A stretch of DNA of 64,000 nucleotides. It comes from Pseudorhodoplanes sp. GTDB lineage: Bacteria > Pseudomonadota > Alphaproteobacteria > Rhizobiales > Xanthobacteraceae. The notes beneath the pieces are model-generated. The model worked only from the letters and a program-made list of their open reading frames with translations. It had not been told where the DNA came from and did not search any database. The stretch spans positions 2,935,126 to 2,999,125 of the forward strand of contig JAVSMS010000001.1 in assembly GCA_032027085.1 (NCBI GenBank), read 5' to 3'. The translations under genes were made by a program, and so were the position numbers. Positions 53,100 to 64,000 of this stretch are shown here, piece after piece; the stretch's first letter is position 1, and each line of letters begins with the position of its first letter.

Positions 53100-54791
53100 T
53101 CAGGCGCCGCGCACGCGCGGCATGAGAATGAACTCCCAGGGCGACGGCATTTCGCCGACCGGCACCTCGATCAGGGTCGGGCCGTCGCGGCGCGCGAAAC
53201 CGCGGCGCAGGGCTTTGCGCAATTCGTTCGCGTCATGCGCGCGCTCGGCGGCGACGCCGAAGCTCTCGGCGAATTTCACGAAATCCGGGTTGGCCAGATC
53301 GACGGCGATATGGCGGGCGCCGTAACTCTGCTGCTGGATCAACTTCACGTTGCCGTAGGTGTTGTTGCTGAACACGATATTGACCAGCGGAATGCGGTGA
53401 CGCACGGCGGTGGCGAGCTCGACTGCGGTATACATGAAACCGCCATCGCCCGAGATCGACAGCACCGGCACGTCGGGCCGCGCATTCTGCACGCCGAGCG
53501 CGGTGGCATAGCCCCAGCCGAGATTGTCCTGAAAGCCGGGCGAGATATACGTGTTCGCCTTGTAGACCGGAAAGGCGAGGCGGGAGGCGAAGCCGATCTG
53601 CGTCACCTCGTCAACGAAGATTCCGTTCTCCGGCAGTTCGGCGCGGATCGCTTCGAGAAATGCGATCTGCGGGCCGAGCTTGCCGAGCCGCTTTTTCATC
53701 TTCGCGTGGCGCTCCAGCATTTCCGCCTTGCGTGACTTGCGCTTGATGTTGTGTGCCGGAAGCACATCGAGCAGACGTTTCAGCGCGCGCGCGGAATCGC
53801 CGATGATCGCCGCGGCCGGCTTGCCGATGCGTTCGACTTCGTCGGGATCGGCGTCGATGCGCACCACTTTCAGCTGCGGGTCGTGACCCCAGTTGTCGAG
53901 CTGCATCAAGAGGCGGGTGCCGATGCCGATCACCACGTCCACCTCGCGCCACATCTCGTGCGCCAGCGGTAGCGGGATGGAGAGCGGATTGCGGTCATCG
54001 ACCACGCCGCGGCCGCGCCGCCAGGCGACCACGGGCGCCTGCAGCATATTGGCGAGGCGGGTGACCTCGCGGGAAGCGCCCTGGGCGCCGCCGCCGACCA
54101 CGATCATGGGATTCCTGGCGGCGCCTAGGATCTTGGCGGCCGCCAGGACCGCGTCCTCATCGATCGGGGGAAGTTCCGGCTTCTCCGGCTTGCCGATCCT
54201 GCCGACCGGCTCGGAGCGGCCCCAGACGTCCATGGCGCATTCCAGCGCCGCCGGTCCGGGCCGGCCGGTGGCCATGGCCCGCATGGCATCGTTCACCAGG
54301 CGCGGGGCGTCCGCCGGCCGGGCAATGCGGGCGGAATGGTCGACGAGGCGGGCAATGATCCCGGCCTGATCGCGGATTTCATGCAAATGGCCGAGCGAGC
54401 GGCCAATGGCGGCCTGGGGAATCTGGCCGATAATGGCCAGAACCTGCGCGTTCATGCTGTGAGCCTGCAACAGAGCCGCCCCGGTATTCAGGAGGCCGGG
54501 CCCCGGCACCACGGCATAGGCCTGCGGCCTGCCGGTCGCGAGCGCCGCCCCCAGCGCCATGTAGGCCGCCCCTTGTTCATGCCGGGTATGGATGGTCCGG
54601 ATGCGGTTCCCGGCCTTATAGAGGGCGTCGAAGAAGGGGTCGTTATGCACGCCGGGCAGGGCATAGATCGTGTCCAGCCCATGCGCGAGCAGGGAGGCTA
54701 CGGCCGCCTCGCCGGTGGTCATGCGGCCATTGGGGAGGGGCGCTGTTTTGGTTCCGCTCTTGCGGGCCGCTTTTGTCGTCTTCTTGGTCAT
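53100..54791 (-). CDS. Thiamine-pyrophosphate-dependent enzyme, acetolactate-synthase-like
   Basis: The 563-residue protein has the three-domain layout of the acetolactate synthase/benzoylformate decarboxylase family. An N-terminal TPP-binding domain ([18 protein letters not shown], then [18 protein letters not shown] with the active-site Glu) is followed by a central domain with [10 protein letters not shown]. The C-terminal TPP domain has [19 protein letters not shown]. The start ATG at 54791 begins [13 protein letters not shown]; a longer frame is rejected. The substrate is unknown, and no ALS small subunit is adjacent. Confidence 0.86.
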   Translation of the reverse strand: MTKKTTKAARKSGTKTAPLPNGRMTTGEAAVASLLAHGLDTIYALPGVHNDPFFDALYKAGNRIRTIHTRHEQGAAYMALGAALATGRPQAYAVVPGPGLLNTGAALLQAHSMNAQVLAIIGQIPQAAIGRSLGHLHEIRDQAGIIARLVDHSARIARPADAPRLVNDAMRAMATGRPGPAALECAMDVWGRSEPVGRIGKPEKPELPPIDEDAVLAAAKILGAARNPMIVVGGGAQGASREVTRLANMLQAPVVAWRRGRGVVDDRNPLSIPLPLAHEMWREVDVVIGIGTRLLMQLDNWGHDPQLKVVRIDADPDEVERIGKPAAAIIGDSARALKRLLDVLPAHNIKRKSRKAEMLERHAKMKKRLGKLGPQIAFLEAIRAELPENGIFVDEVTQIGFASRLAFPVYKANTYISPGFQDNLGWGYATALGVQNARPDVPVLSISGDGGFMYTAVELATAVRHRIPLVNIVFSNNTYGNVKLIQQQSYGARHIAVDLANPDFVKFAESFGVAAERAHDANELRKALRRGFARRDGPTLIEVPVGEMPSPWEFILMPRVRGA

Positions 54792-54925
54792 GTCGTCCGC
54801 CGAAGCGTTTCCGGTGCTGAGTTTGCAGATCGATGCCACGATGTCGAGGCCGTCGCCTTGACAAAGACAGACCCCCATGCGCTTTTCGCGGCCCTCAGCC
54901 CTAGAAGCCGCGAATCCCTTCAGAC

Positions 54926-56722
54926 ATGCATCGCTATCGCACCCATACCTGCGGCGAGCTCCGCGACACACACATTGGCGAGACGGTGCGCGTCTCCGGC
55001 TGGTGCCACCGCATCCGCGACCATGGCGGGGTGCTGTTCATTGACCTGCGCGACCATTACGGCCTGACCCAGGTGGTGGCCGATCCCGACAGTCCAGCCT
55101 TCAAGACGGCCGAGACCTTGCGCTCGGAATGGGTGGTGCGGGTCGACGGCAAGGTGCGCCGGCGTCCAGGCGGGACCGAGAATCCCGACCTTCCGACCGG
55201 ACAGATCGAAGTTTTCGCCGTCGACATCGAGGTGCTGGGCGCGGCCGGCGAATTGCCGATGCCGGTCTTCGGCGACCAGGAATATCCGGAAGACATCCGC
55301 CTGAAATACCGCTTCCTCGACCTGCGCCGCGAGCGGCTCCACCAGAACATCATGAAGCGCGGCGCCATCATCGATTCGATCCGCCGGCGCATGAAGGAGG
55401 GGGGCTTCTTCGAATTCCAGACGCCGATCCTGACCGCGTCTTCGCCGGAGGGCGCGCGCGATTTCCTCGTGCCCTCGCGCCTGCATCCCGGAAAATTCTA
55501 CGCGCTGCCGCAGGCGCCGCAGCAATTCAAGCAGCTCATCATGGTGTCGGGCTTCGACCGCTATTTCCAGATCGCGCCCTGTTTCCGCGACGAGGATGCA
55601 CGCGCCGACCGCTCGCCGGGGGAATTCTACCAGCTCGATATCGAGATGAGCTTCGTCACGCAGGAAGACGTGTTCGCCGCGGTGGAGCCGGTGTTGCGCG
55701 GCGTGTTCGAGGAATTCGCCGACGGCAAGGCGGTGACATCGAAATTCCCGATGATCCCTTATGCCGACGCGATGCGCATGTACGGCACCGACAAGCCGGA
55801 CCTGCGCAATCCGATCAAGATGCAGAATGTCACCGAGGCGTTCCGCGGATCGGGCTTCAAGATTTTCGCCGGCATGATCGAGAAGGATCCGCAGGTCGAA
55901 GTGTGGGCGATCCCGGCGCCGAAGGGCGGCAACCGCGCCTTCTGCGACCGCATGAATTCCTGGGCGCAGGGCGAGGGCCAGCCGGGTCTCGGCTACATCT
56001 TCTGGCGTGAGGGCGAGGAGGGTGGCGCCGGCCCGCTTGCCAAGAATATCGGACCCGAGCGCACCAAGCAGATCGCAGATCAACTCAAGCTCGGCATCGG
56101 CGACGCGGTGTTCTTCATCGCCGGCCGGCCGAAGGATTTTGTGAAATTCGCCGGTCCCGCGCGCACGAAAGTCGGCGAGGAACTCGCTCTTGTTGCGAAA
56201 GACCGTTTCGACTTCTGCTGGATCGTCGATTTCCCGATGTATGAATGGAGCGAGGAAGAGAAGAAGATCGACTTCTCGCACAATCCGTTTTCGATGCCGA
56301 ACATGCCGGTCGACGAGTTCCTGGCGCTCGATCCGAAGGACAACGAAAAAATCCTCGGCCTCAAGGCGTTCCAGTACGACATCGTCTGCAACGGCGTCGA
56401 ATTGTCGTCGGGCGCGATCCGCAATCATCGCCCCGACGTGATGAAAAAGGCCTTTGCCATTGCCGGCTATCCCGAAGATGTGCTGAAACAGAAATTCGGC
56501 GGCATGCTGCGCGCTTTCTCGCTCGGCGCACCGCCGCATGGCGGCATCGCGCCGGGCATCGACCGCATTGTCATGCTGCTCTGCGGAGAGGAGAATCTGC
56601 GCGAGGTGGTGCTCTTCCCGATGAACCAGCGCGCGGAAGATCTCCTGATGGGCGCGCCGTCGGAGGTCACGCCGAAGCAAATGCGCGAGTTGCATATCCG
56701 CCTCAACTTGCCGCAGAACTGA
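54926..56722 (+). CDS. aspS: Aspartyl-tRNA synthetase
   Basis: AspRS charges tRNA-Asp, and in alphaproteobacteria often tRNA-Asn as well. The 598-residue length is the bacterial type. It has an N-terminal anticodon-binding OB fold, class II motif 1 near [20 protein letters not shown], motif 2 [19 protein letters not shown] and motif 3 [13 protein letters not shown]. The bacterial insert domain lies between motifs 2 and 3. The ATG at 54926 is 134 bases from the divergent TPP-enzyme start. Confidence 0.95.
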   Translation: MHRYRTHTCGELRDTHIGETVRVSGWCHRIRDHGGVLFIDLRDHYGLTQVVADPDSPAFKTAETLRSEWVVRVDGKVRRRPGGTENPDLPTGQIEVFAVDIEVLGAAGELPMPVFGDQEYPEDIRLKYRFLDLRRERLHQNIMKRGAIIDSIRRRMKEGGFFEFQTPILTASSPEGARDFLVPSRLHPGKFYALPQAPQQFKQLIMVSGFDRYFQIAPCFRDEDARADRSPGEFYQLDIEMSFVTQEDVFAAVEPVLRGVFEEFADGKAVTSKFPMIPYADAMRMYGTDKPDLRNPIKMQNVTEAFRGSGFKIFAGMIEKDPQVEVWAIPAPKGGNRAFCDRMNSWAQGEGQPGLGYIFWREGEEGGAGPLAKNIGPERTKQIADQLKLGIGDAVFFIAGRPKDFVKFAGPARTKVGEELALVAKDRFDFCWIVDFPMYEWSEEEKKIDFSHNPFSMPNMPVDEFLALDPKDNEKILGLKAFQYDIVCNGVELSSGAIRNHRPDVMKKAFAIAGYPEDVLKQKFGGMLRAFSLGAPPHGGIAPGIDRIVMLLCGEENLREVVLFPMNQRAEDLLMGAPSEVTPKQMRELHIRLNLPQN

Positions 56723-56774
56723 AGCTGCTGCATTGGAGACGTCTGCAGGTTAAGGTGCGGGCGGGAGAAACGTA

Positions 56775-59066
<2,292 letters not shown>

Positions 59067-59269
59067 AGCCTCGAAGCGGCTATTCCCGCCCGCACGCTCC
59101 CGAGTTAGGCCATTCTTCAAGAATCTGCTTGATACTCGGGCGCGAAATGCTTATTTGGCGGCTTGCCGTTTGGATCGGTCCGCTCAGTCCGTGGGTTGAT
59201 TCGGCGGCTTTCCTATTATGTGAGCCGGCTCGCCGGTCTCAGCTTTGATCTCTGGTTGGGGAGGACGGC

Positions 59270-59749
59270 ATGAGCCAAAACGCCCTCTTTCAATCGGGAA
59301 AAGGCTTGGGGACCCCAAGTACCGCCCGAAAGAAGGACTTCGCGATCGACGCGTCTTCGGTTGCTGCTGAAGAAAGTGCCGATCATTTCGTGGTGAGGAA
59401 CGGGGTGCGGTGCGCCGGCGCGCATCTCATCATCGACCTATACGACGCCAAGAAGCTCGACGATCTCGATCACATCGAGGCCGCCCTGCGCGCCTGCGTG
59501 GATGCGGCTGGCGCGACGCTGCTGCATATTCATCTGCATCATTTCGAGCCGAATGGCGGCGTTTCCGGCGTTGCGGTGCTGGCGGAAAGCCACATCTCGA
59601 TCCATTCCTGGCCCGAGAACGGCTATGCCGCGCTCGACGTGTTCATGTGCGGCAAGGCAAAGCCCGAAGCCTGCGTGCCGGTGTTGCGGCAGGCGTTCAA
59701 GCCTGGTCGCATCGCCGTGAGCGAATATCTGCGCGGGCAGGGCGCTTAA
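59270..59749 (+). CDS. speD: S-adenosylmethionine decarboxylase proenzyme
   Basis: SpeD supplies decarboxylated SAM for polyamine synthesis. The 159-residue protein contains LAESHISIHSWPENGYAALD; Ser107 would become the pyruvoyl cofactor after cleavage at Glu106-Ser107, with His112 and Cys127 nearby. The first ~45 residues extend beyond the minimal bacterial SpeD. The ATG at 59270 has GGAGG-like bases upstream. speE follows 122 bases later, across a palindromic repeat. Confidence 0.95.
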   Translation: MSQNALFQSGKGLGTPSTARKKDFAIDASSVAAEESADHFVVRNGVRCAGAHLIIDLYDAKKLDDLDHIEAALRACVDAAGATLLHIHLHHFEPNGGVSGVAVLAESHISIHSWPENGYAALDVFMCGKAKPEACVPVLRQAFKPGRIAVSEYLRGQGA

Positions 59750-59764
59750 TTTTTTAAGTCGCGA

Positions 59765-59854
59765 CGTCATGGCCGGGCTTGTCCCGGCCATCCACGTCCC
59801 AATGCTCGGAAACTCAGGAAGACGTGGATGCCCGCGACAAGCGCGGGCATGACG
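59765..59854. repeat. Palindromic repeat with two compensated hairpin arms between speD and speE
   Basis: Two 34-base arms (59765-59798 and 59821-59854) are inverted copies matching at 30 positions. All four differences fall in two base pairs of the internal hairpin, and both pairs are preserved (G-C changed to C-G). Each arm forms a 9-pair stem around a CTTGT-type loop. It belongs to the same family as the repeat at 36556. Confidence 0.75.
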
Positions 59855-59871
59855 AAACGTTGTGAGGCGCC

Positions 59872-60744
59872 ATGGCCAACGACCGCTGGATTTCCGAAAC
59901 GTTGTTCGATGACCTCGGCTTCCGCATAAGCTTCAAGGCGGAGCGCGTGCTGTATGAGACCAAGACCGAACACCAGGACCTGGCGCTGTTCGAGAACAGG
60001 CGTTTCGGCAAAGTGCTCATGCTGGACGGCGCCACGCAGGTCACTACGGCCGACGAGTTTGTCTATCATGAGATGATGACCCATGTGCCGATCCTGGCGC
60101 ACGGCAAGGCGAAGGATGTGCTGATCGTCGGTGGCGGCGATTGCGGCATCGCCGAGGAAGCGCTCAAGCACAAGGCGGTGAAGCATCTGGTGCAGGTCGA
60201 GATCGACCAGTCTGTCGTCGATTTTTCGAAGGAGCATTTTCCGGAATTCACCGGGCCGGTTTTGTCCGACAAGCGCTTTGAACTCGTTATCGCCGACGGC
60301 ATGAAATATGTCGCGGAAACCGATCGCCGGTTCGACGTGGTGATCGTGGATTCCACCGACCCGCAGGGCCCGGGCGCGGTTCTGTTCTCCGAAGAATTTT
60401 ATGCCGGCGTGAAACGCTGTCTGACGCCGGGCGGGGTGATGGTGACGCAGAGCGGTGTGCCGTTCTTTCAGCCGGAGGAACTGACCGGCAGCATCGAAAA
60501 ATTCCGCAAGCTGTGGAAGGACAGCAGCTGCTATGTCGCAGCGATCCCGACCTATATCGGCGGCCACATGGCGATGGGCTGGGCGAGCGATGACAAGACG
60601 CTGCGGCAAACGTCCGTGAAAACCATTGCGCAGCGCTATTCGCGCGCCGGGCGCTTCAGCACCAGATACTGGACGCCTGAGGTACACGTCGCGGCCTTCG
60701 CCTTGCCGCGCTTCATCGCTGAACATGTGACGGTGGTGAAGTAA
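59872..60744 (+). CDS. speE: Spermidine synthase (polyamine aminopropyltransferase)
   Basis: SpeE transfers the aminopropyl group of decarboxylated SAM to putrescine or a related diamine. The 290-residue protein has the cofactor motif VLIVGGGDCGIAEE and the catalytic Asp in IVDSTDPQGPGAVLF. The second residue after GGGD is Cys where Gly is usual. The ATG at 59872 lies at the repeat boundary. Synteny with speD supports the polyamine role. The acceptor diamine is not proven. Confidence 0.92.
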   Translation: MANDRWISETLFDDLGFRISFKAERVLYETKTEHQDLALFENRRFGKVLMLDGATQVTTADEFVYHEMMTHVPILAHGKAKDVLIVGGGDCGIAEEALKHKAVKHLVQVEIDQSVVDFSKEHFPEFTGPVLSDKRFELVIADGMKYVAETDRRFDVVIVDSTDPQGPGAVLFSEEFYAGVKRCLTPGGVMVTQSGVPFFQPEELTGSIEKFRKLWKDSSCYVAAIPTYIGGHMAMGWASDDKTLRQTSVKTIAQRYSRAGRFSTRYWTPEVHVAAFALPRFIAEHVTVVK

Positions 60745-60751
60745 GGCGCCG

Positions 60752-60970
60752 CTATCGCCACAACGGCTTGTTGGCTTGGCGTATCGCGTCGAAGCGGCTT
60801 ACGCCGATATTCTTGAGCAGGCGTGCTTCCATCTCGGACAACTGACGGCGTTCCTTCTGGCGGCGGGTGCATACTACATCCCATGCGATTCCCCGCCTGA
60901 ACACGCGGGCGACAGCATTGCAGACCCCCGGCAGATCAGATTGGCGAAGCCGCAGTCGTCCGGCGCTCAT
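60752..60970 (-). CDS. DUF1127 domain protein
   Basis: The 72-residue protein ends with the DUF1127 block QLSEMEARLLKNIGVSRFDAIRQAN. Such small proteins are common in Rhizobiales, and some bind RNA or affect phosphate and carbon stress responses. The ATG at 60970 has a strong GGAGGAG site. The same frame is open far upstream to 61675, but that part is antisense to the regulator gene. Confidence 0.78.
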   Translation of the reverse strand: MSAGRLRLRQSDLPGVCNAVARVFRRGIAWDVVCTRRQKERRQLSEMEARLLKNIGVSRFDAIRQANKPLWR

Positions 60971-61084
60971 GGCTCTCCTCCATGAATAATCTCGCCGGAT
61001 TAGCCGGAATGCGGATGGCGATGCTTCGGCCGCGCCCGAACGTTCTGCCTTGCAGATCGTAAGGTCGAGGGCCAGACTCTTTGC

Positions 61085-61774
61085 GTGAGAGCAGCACACA
61101 ACCAACTCGCGATCGTTGCCGCATGCGCCGGAGATCCGGCGCGCGCGAACATGCTGTCGCTGCTGATGGACGGGCGCGCCTTCACCGCCGGTGAATTGTC
61201 GGCGGCGGCAAACATCATGCCGCAGACCGCGAGCGGGCATCTGGCGCGCATGGTCGATGCCGGATTGCTGATGGTCGCGCAGCAGGGGCGGCACCGCTAT
61301 TACCGGTTGGCATCGCCCTTGGTCGGACAGATGCTGGAGGGAATGATGGTGGTTGCAGCTGCCGATCCGTCCGCGCGGAAATTCGGTCCGCGCGATGAGG
61401 CGATGCGGTTTGCCAGAACGTGCTATGACCATCTGGCCGGAAAACTGGCCATTGCCCTTGCCGACGGGCTGATGGAGCGCGGCTATCTCGTTCTCTCCGA
61501 CGAAGGCGGCGAGATCACGCCGGCCGGCCGCGCTTTCTTTTCCAGGCAGGGCCTCGATCTGAACCTCCAGCCGCACCGGGCCTTCTGCCGGCCGTGCCTC
61601 GACTGGAGCGAGCGGCGTTATCATCTCGCCGGGACGCTCGGAACGCGCATCAAGCAACAGTTTTTCGAACGGCAATGGATCAAGCAGAAGGCGGGACAGC
61701 GCACGGTGACGCTCACACCGCTAGGCCGCAGGCAGCTGCGGGACATCTACAGCGTTGCAGATCCCGGCATTTAG
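61085..61774 (+). CDS. ArsR-family transcriptional regulator
   Basis: The 229-residue protein starts at a GTG (61085) and carries an N-terminal winged helix-turn-helix (ARANMLSLLMDGRAFTAGEL, then IMPQTASGHLARMVDAGLL, ending RHRYYRLA). A longer C-terminal domain includes HRAFCRPCLDW with two Cys that could bind a ligand or metal. It is close to the ArsR group that represses neighbouring genes. Its target is unknown, and it diverges from the DUF1127 gene. Confidence 0.83.
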   Translation: MRAAHNQLAIVAACAGDPARANMLSLLMDGRAFTAGELSAAANIMPQTASGHLARMVDAGLLMVAQQGRHRYYRLASPLVGQMLEGMMVVAAADPSARKFGPRDEAMRFARTCYDHLAGKLAIALADGLMERGYLVLSDEGGEITPAGRAFFSRQGLDLNLQPHRAFCRPCLDWSERRYHLAGTLGTRIKQQFFERQWIKQKAGQRTVTLTPLGRRQLRDIYSVADPGI

Positions 61775-61904
61775 ATTTCGCTAACCATGCCGCGCTTTGG
61801 AGAAAGGCTGCGGCAATTTCAACCTGGGGTCGGCGAGGCATTTAAATCCGCCTTTACGCCGCCGCGGCACCTTCAGGGCCTCGATCGGGCCGGGCTCTGT
61901 CTTT

Positions 61905-63545
61905 GTGCGTTTGTTGTCAAAAAAGCTGATTGCTGTCGTGGCCGGCGTCCTCCTCGCAGGAACGCCGATGGCTCTGTTCAACTATTGGGTGAACAACCTC
62001 ATTCTCGAACAGACCCGTGACGACGTCGATTCCACTGCCCGCCGCAGCATCACATTGGCGGAAGGGCGCATCGGCCAGGCCATGAGCGCGGTTGAAGACT
62101 TGGCACGGCGCGACATCACGACATGCAGTCCGGAGCATATCGACGCGTTGCGGCGCGCCAAACTAGGCTATAGCGCCGTCTCCGAATTCTCCATTCTCGA
62201 CGCGAGCGGCCGAACCCTCTGCAGCGACCTTGGCATTGCCTTGCGGCATCGCATCGTTCTTTCCTCCGAAACTGTCGCCGACAGCACGGTCAGCCTGGAT
62301 GTGATGGTGGTGGACGACAAGCCGCAACGCATGCTGCGTGTCCGCCGTCCGACAGCAACCAACAGCGTTGCTGCGCTTATACCTGGCGACCTGTTGATTG
62401 CTCATGTCTCGACCCAGGGCGGGCTGTTGATGAACGCGCATGGGCGTATCGCAACCACGGACGGCACCATTTTGGCGACTGTCGGCCCGGTGACGGAATA
62501 CGGAAGCCCGTTCGATTCCATGGTCGTCAGCACGCTGGTGTCGAAGCGCTTCGGCGTCAATGTCACCTTGACCCGGCCGGAATCGATGCTGTCGAGCGGG
62601 CAGGAGGAAATCAAATTCCTGGGCTCGGTCGTGAACGGCGTGATCGCCATCGCGTTGCTGACGATCGGCATTCTGGTGCCTTGGCGGCAGCGCAACAATC
62701 CGGTCGCGGAACTCGAACGCGCGCTGAACGCCGGTGAATTCATTCCGTATTATCAGCCGGTCGTCGACATCACGACGGGGCGGCTGCGCGGATGCGAAGT
62801 GCTCATGCGCTGGCGTAAAACGGATGGCACTGTTATTCCGCCCGCGTCTTTTATTCCGCTTGCGGAATCGAGCGGGCTGATCCTGGAGATGACGCGAAGC
62901 TTGATGCGGAAGGTGTCGCAGGAGCTTGGTCCGGTCTCGCAAACCCGACCGAACCTGCGGGTGGGTTTCAATCTTGCCGCCCAGCATTTCAGCAATGACA
63001 GCATTGTCGAGGACGTGCGGAAGATATTCGAACACTCTCAGATCAATCTCACACAGATTGTACTTGAAGTGACGGAGCGGCAGCCGCTCGACGATTTGGC
63101 GCAGGCTCGTCACGTAATTGCCGCTCTGCAGCAGCTTGGTGTCAAGATCGCGATCGACGATATTGGCGCAGGCCATAGCGGTCTGTCCTATATTCTCAAG
63201 CTCGGCGTTGACGTGATCAAGCTTGACAAGATGTTTGTCGACGCCCTCGGCAGCGAGAGCAATTCCACTGCGATCATCGAGACGCTGGTGGAGCTCGCGC
63301 GCAACATGGATATCGAAATCATCGCCGAAGGCGTAGAAACCTTCGAGCAGGTGATCGCGCTGCGCGAGCGCGGCGTCGAGGCCGTACAGGGCTATGTCTT
63401 TGCGCCGCCTTTGCCCGGGACGTCTTTCCTGCGACTGCTAGAGGCGACCGACCACCAGGCGCAATTGGGCAAGACGAAGGCGCCGGCGACCGTGTCATTC
63501 GGCTTTGGCTACCTGTCGTCACGCCGGCGCGCCAACGCCGCCTGA
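61905..63545 (+). CDS. CSS-motif/EAL-domain cyclic-di-GMP phosphodiesterase
   Basis: A membrane-bound sensor-type phosphodiesterase. A helix near the N-terminus is followed by a periplasmic CSS-like domain with two Cys (ITTCSPEHI and TLCSDLG), a second helix ending LVPWRQRN, and an EAL domain. The EAL domain has GCEVLMRW, the N-x-A-x-Q motif, VLEVTER, IDDIGAGHSGLSYI and EGVETFEQ, so it is probably active in degrading c-di-GMP. The frame opens at a TTG (61797), but the GTG at 61905 gives a membrane-helix start (MRLLSKKLIAVVAG) and is used. The start is uncertain. Confidence 0.87.
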   Translation: MRLLSKKLIAVVAGVLLAGTPMALFNYWVNNLILEQTRDDVDSTARRSITLAEGRIGQAMSAVEDLARRDITTCSPEHIDALRRAKLGYSAVSEFSILDASGRTLCSDLGIALRHRIVLSSETVADSTVSLDVMVVDDKPQRMLRVRRPTATNSVAALIPGDLLIAHVSTQGGLLMNAHGRIATTDGTILATVGPVTEYGSPFDSMVVSTLVSKRFGVNVTLTRPESMLSSGQEEIKFLGSVVNGVIAIALLTIGILVPWRQRNNPVAELERALNAGEFIPYYQPVVDITTGRLRGCEVLMRWRKTDGTVIPPASFIPLAESSGLILEMTRSLMRKVSQELGPVSQTRPNLRVGFNLAAQHFSNDSIVEDVRKIFEHSQINLTQIVLEVTERQPLDDLAQARHVIAALQQLGVKIAIDDIGAGHSGLSYILKLGVDVIKLDKMFVDALGSESNSTAIIETLVELARNMDIEIIAEGVETFEQVIALRERGVEAVQGYVFAPPLPGTSFLRLLEATDHQAQLGKTKAPATVSFGFGYLSSRRRANAA

Positions 63546-63629
63546 GAAGAGGCGCGGCAATGCCCCATGTTTGCCATCGCCCGCGCGCAAGAAGATTGTC
63601 ACAACGTCCATATTTGACACGGCACATCA

Positions 63630-64000
63630 ATGAAGCGTCTTTTGATCAGTGTATTCTTGCTGGCCATGCTGACGCCCGCGATGGCGCAGAATGCACGTCC
63701 GGCCGACCCGGAAAACGGCCGGAAACTGCTTGAAAATGAGCAGATCAATGTGCGGGAAATGCACCTCAAGGCAGGGACCAAGGTCGCAAGCCAGGCGTTT
63801 CCAAATACGTTTCTATATGCCCTGACCGATGGCGCCCTGGTCTTCTTGCCGCCAGGACGGACACCCTATGAACTGACATTCAAGGCGGGTGAGGCGCTGT
63901 GGCTGTCCGCACAACAGGCAGCGATGGCCAATGAGACCGGCAAGGATATTCGCGCCTTGCTGGTGGAGATCAAGCAACGGCCGCCCGCGGCAGCCAAGTC
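63630..64000 (+). CDS. Secreted cupin-like protein, truncated by the window end
   Basis: The ATG at 63630 starts MKRLLISVFLLAMLTPAMAQ, a clear signal peptide. The rest includes ENEQINVREMHLKAGTKVA and FLYALTDGALVFLPPGR. The pattern resembles small extracytoplasmic cupin proteins, but the usual His set is not visible in this part. The gene runs off the window after 123 codons. It lies 84 bases downstream of the EAL gene on the same strand. Confidence 0.68.
   Translation, partial: MKRLLISVFLLAMLTPAMAQNARPADPENGRKLLENEQINVREMHLKAGTKVASQAFPNTFLYALTDGALVFLPPGRTPYELTFKAGEALWLSAQQAAMANETGKDIRALLVEIKQRPPAAAK

Noticed and set aside
54920-56695. 591-codon minus-strand open frame
   Set aside because: Antisense shadow of aspS over its whole length, with no recognisable domain.

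Overview
This 64 kb window is a contiguous stretch of a GC-rich alphaproteobacterial chromosome. Gene content and order point to the Rhizobiales, in the Bradyrhizobium/Afipia/Pseudolabrys neighbourhood (Nitrobacteraceae or Xanthobacteraceae); this is an inference from synteny and repeat style, not a species call. Markers include rpsF-rpsR-DUF2232-rplI, fabD-fabG-acpP-fabF-mltG-yicC-gmk, lptF-lptG-lptD-surA-pdxA-rsmA, hdaA beside ppk-ppx, a malic enzyme with a phosphotransacetylase-like tail, DUF1127 proteins and abundant palindromic intergenic repeats.

Layout. 1-6600, mostly minus strand: start of a probable alanine racemase, dnaB, a cyclopropane-fatty-acyl synthase, a small c-type cytochrome (plus strand) and the ribosomal cluster rpsF-rpsR-DUF2232-rplI. 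6800-13600, plus strand: fatty-acid synthesis (fabD, fabG, acpP, fabF), then mltG, yicC and gmk. 13600-22500, minus strand: a tightly overlapping envelope/housekeeping run lptF-lptG-lptD-surA-pdxA-rsmA-adh. 22500-29500: pepA, a decayed flavin monooxygenase tail, holC, small membrane and lipoprotein genes, an ABC-F ATPase and a Tat-exported cyclase-family hydrolase. 29500-34600 is the accessory island. 34600-42300: thermonuclease, phnA-like, DinB, two His/Tyr-rich secreted proteins, ndk, a TerC-type membrane protein, a molybdopterin oxidoreductase and an autotransporter-like outer-membrane protein. 42500-51000: cspA, purM-purN, a CDP-alcohol phosphatidyltransferase, an AI-2E-type permease, hdaA, ppk and ppx. 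51000-64000: hpaD, rnd, a TPP enzyme, aspS, maeB, speD-speE, DUF1127, an ArsR-type regulator, a CSS/EAL phosphodiesterase and a truncated secreted protein.

The most notable structure is the island at 30005-33754. It is a complete IS1595-type transposon carrying passenger genes, bounded by 25-bp inverted repeats (24/25 identical) and a perfect 8-bp target duplication (AATATTGT). Its cargo is a 61-aa protein, a 189-aa protein with a HEPN-like RNxxxH motif, a divergent lysine-rich 49-aa protein and a membrane-anchored DUF4760-like protein. Two lesions have disabled it. The HEPN-motif gene is split by an IS3-family (IS407-type) element with its own TCGG target duplication, and removing that element restores the frame exactly. 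The IS1595 transposase carries a frameshift near its C-terminus.

The rest of the window is mainly core metabolism and envelope biogenesis. Start codons were re-chosen from ribosome-binding sites and family N-termini where the longest open frame was implausible.
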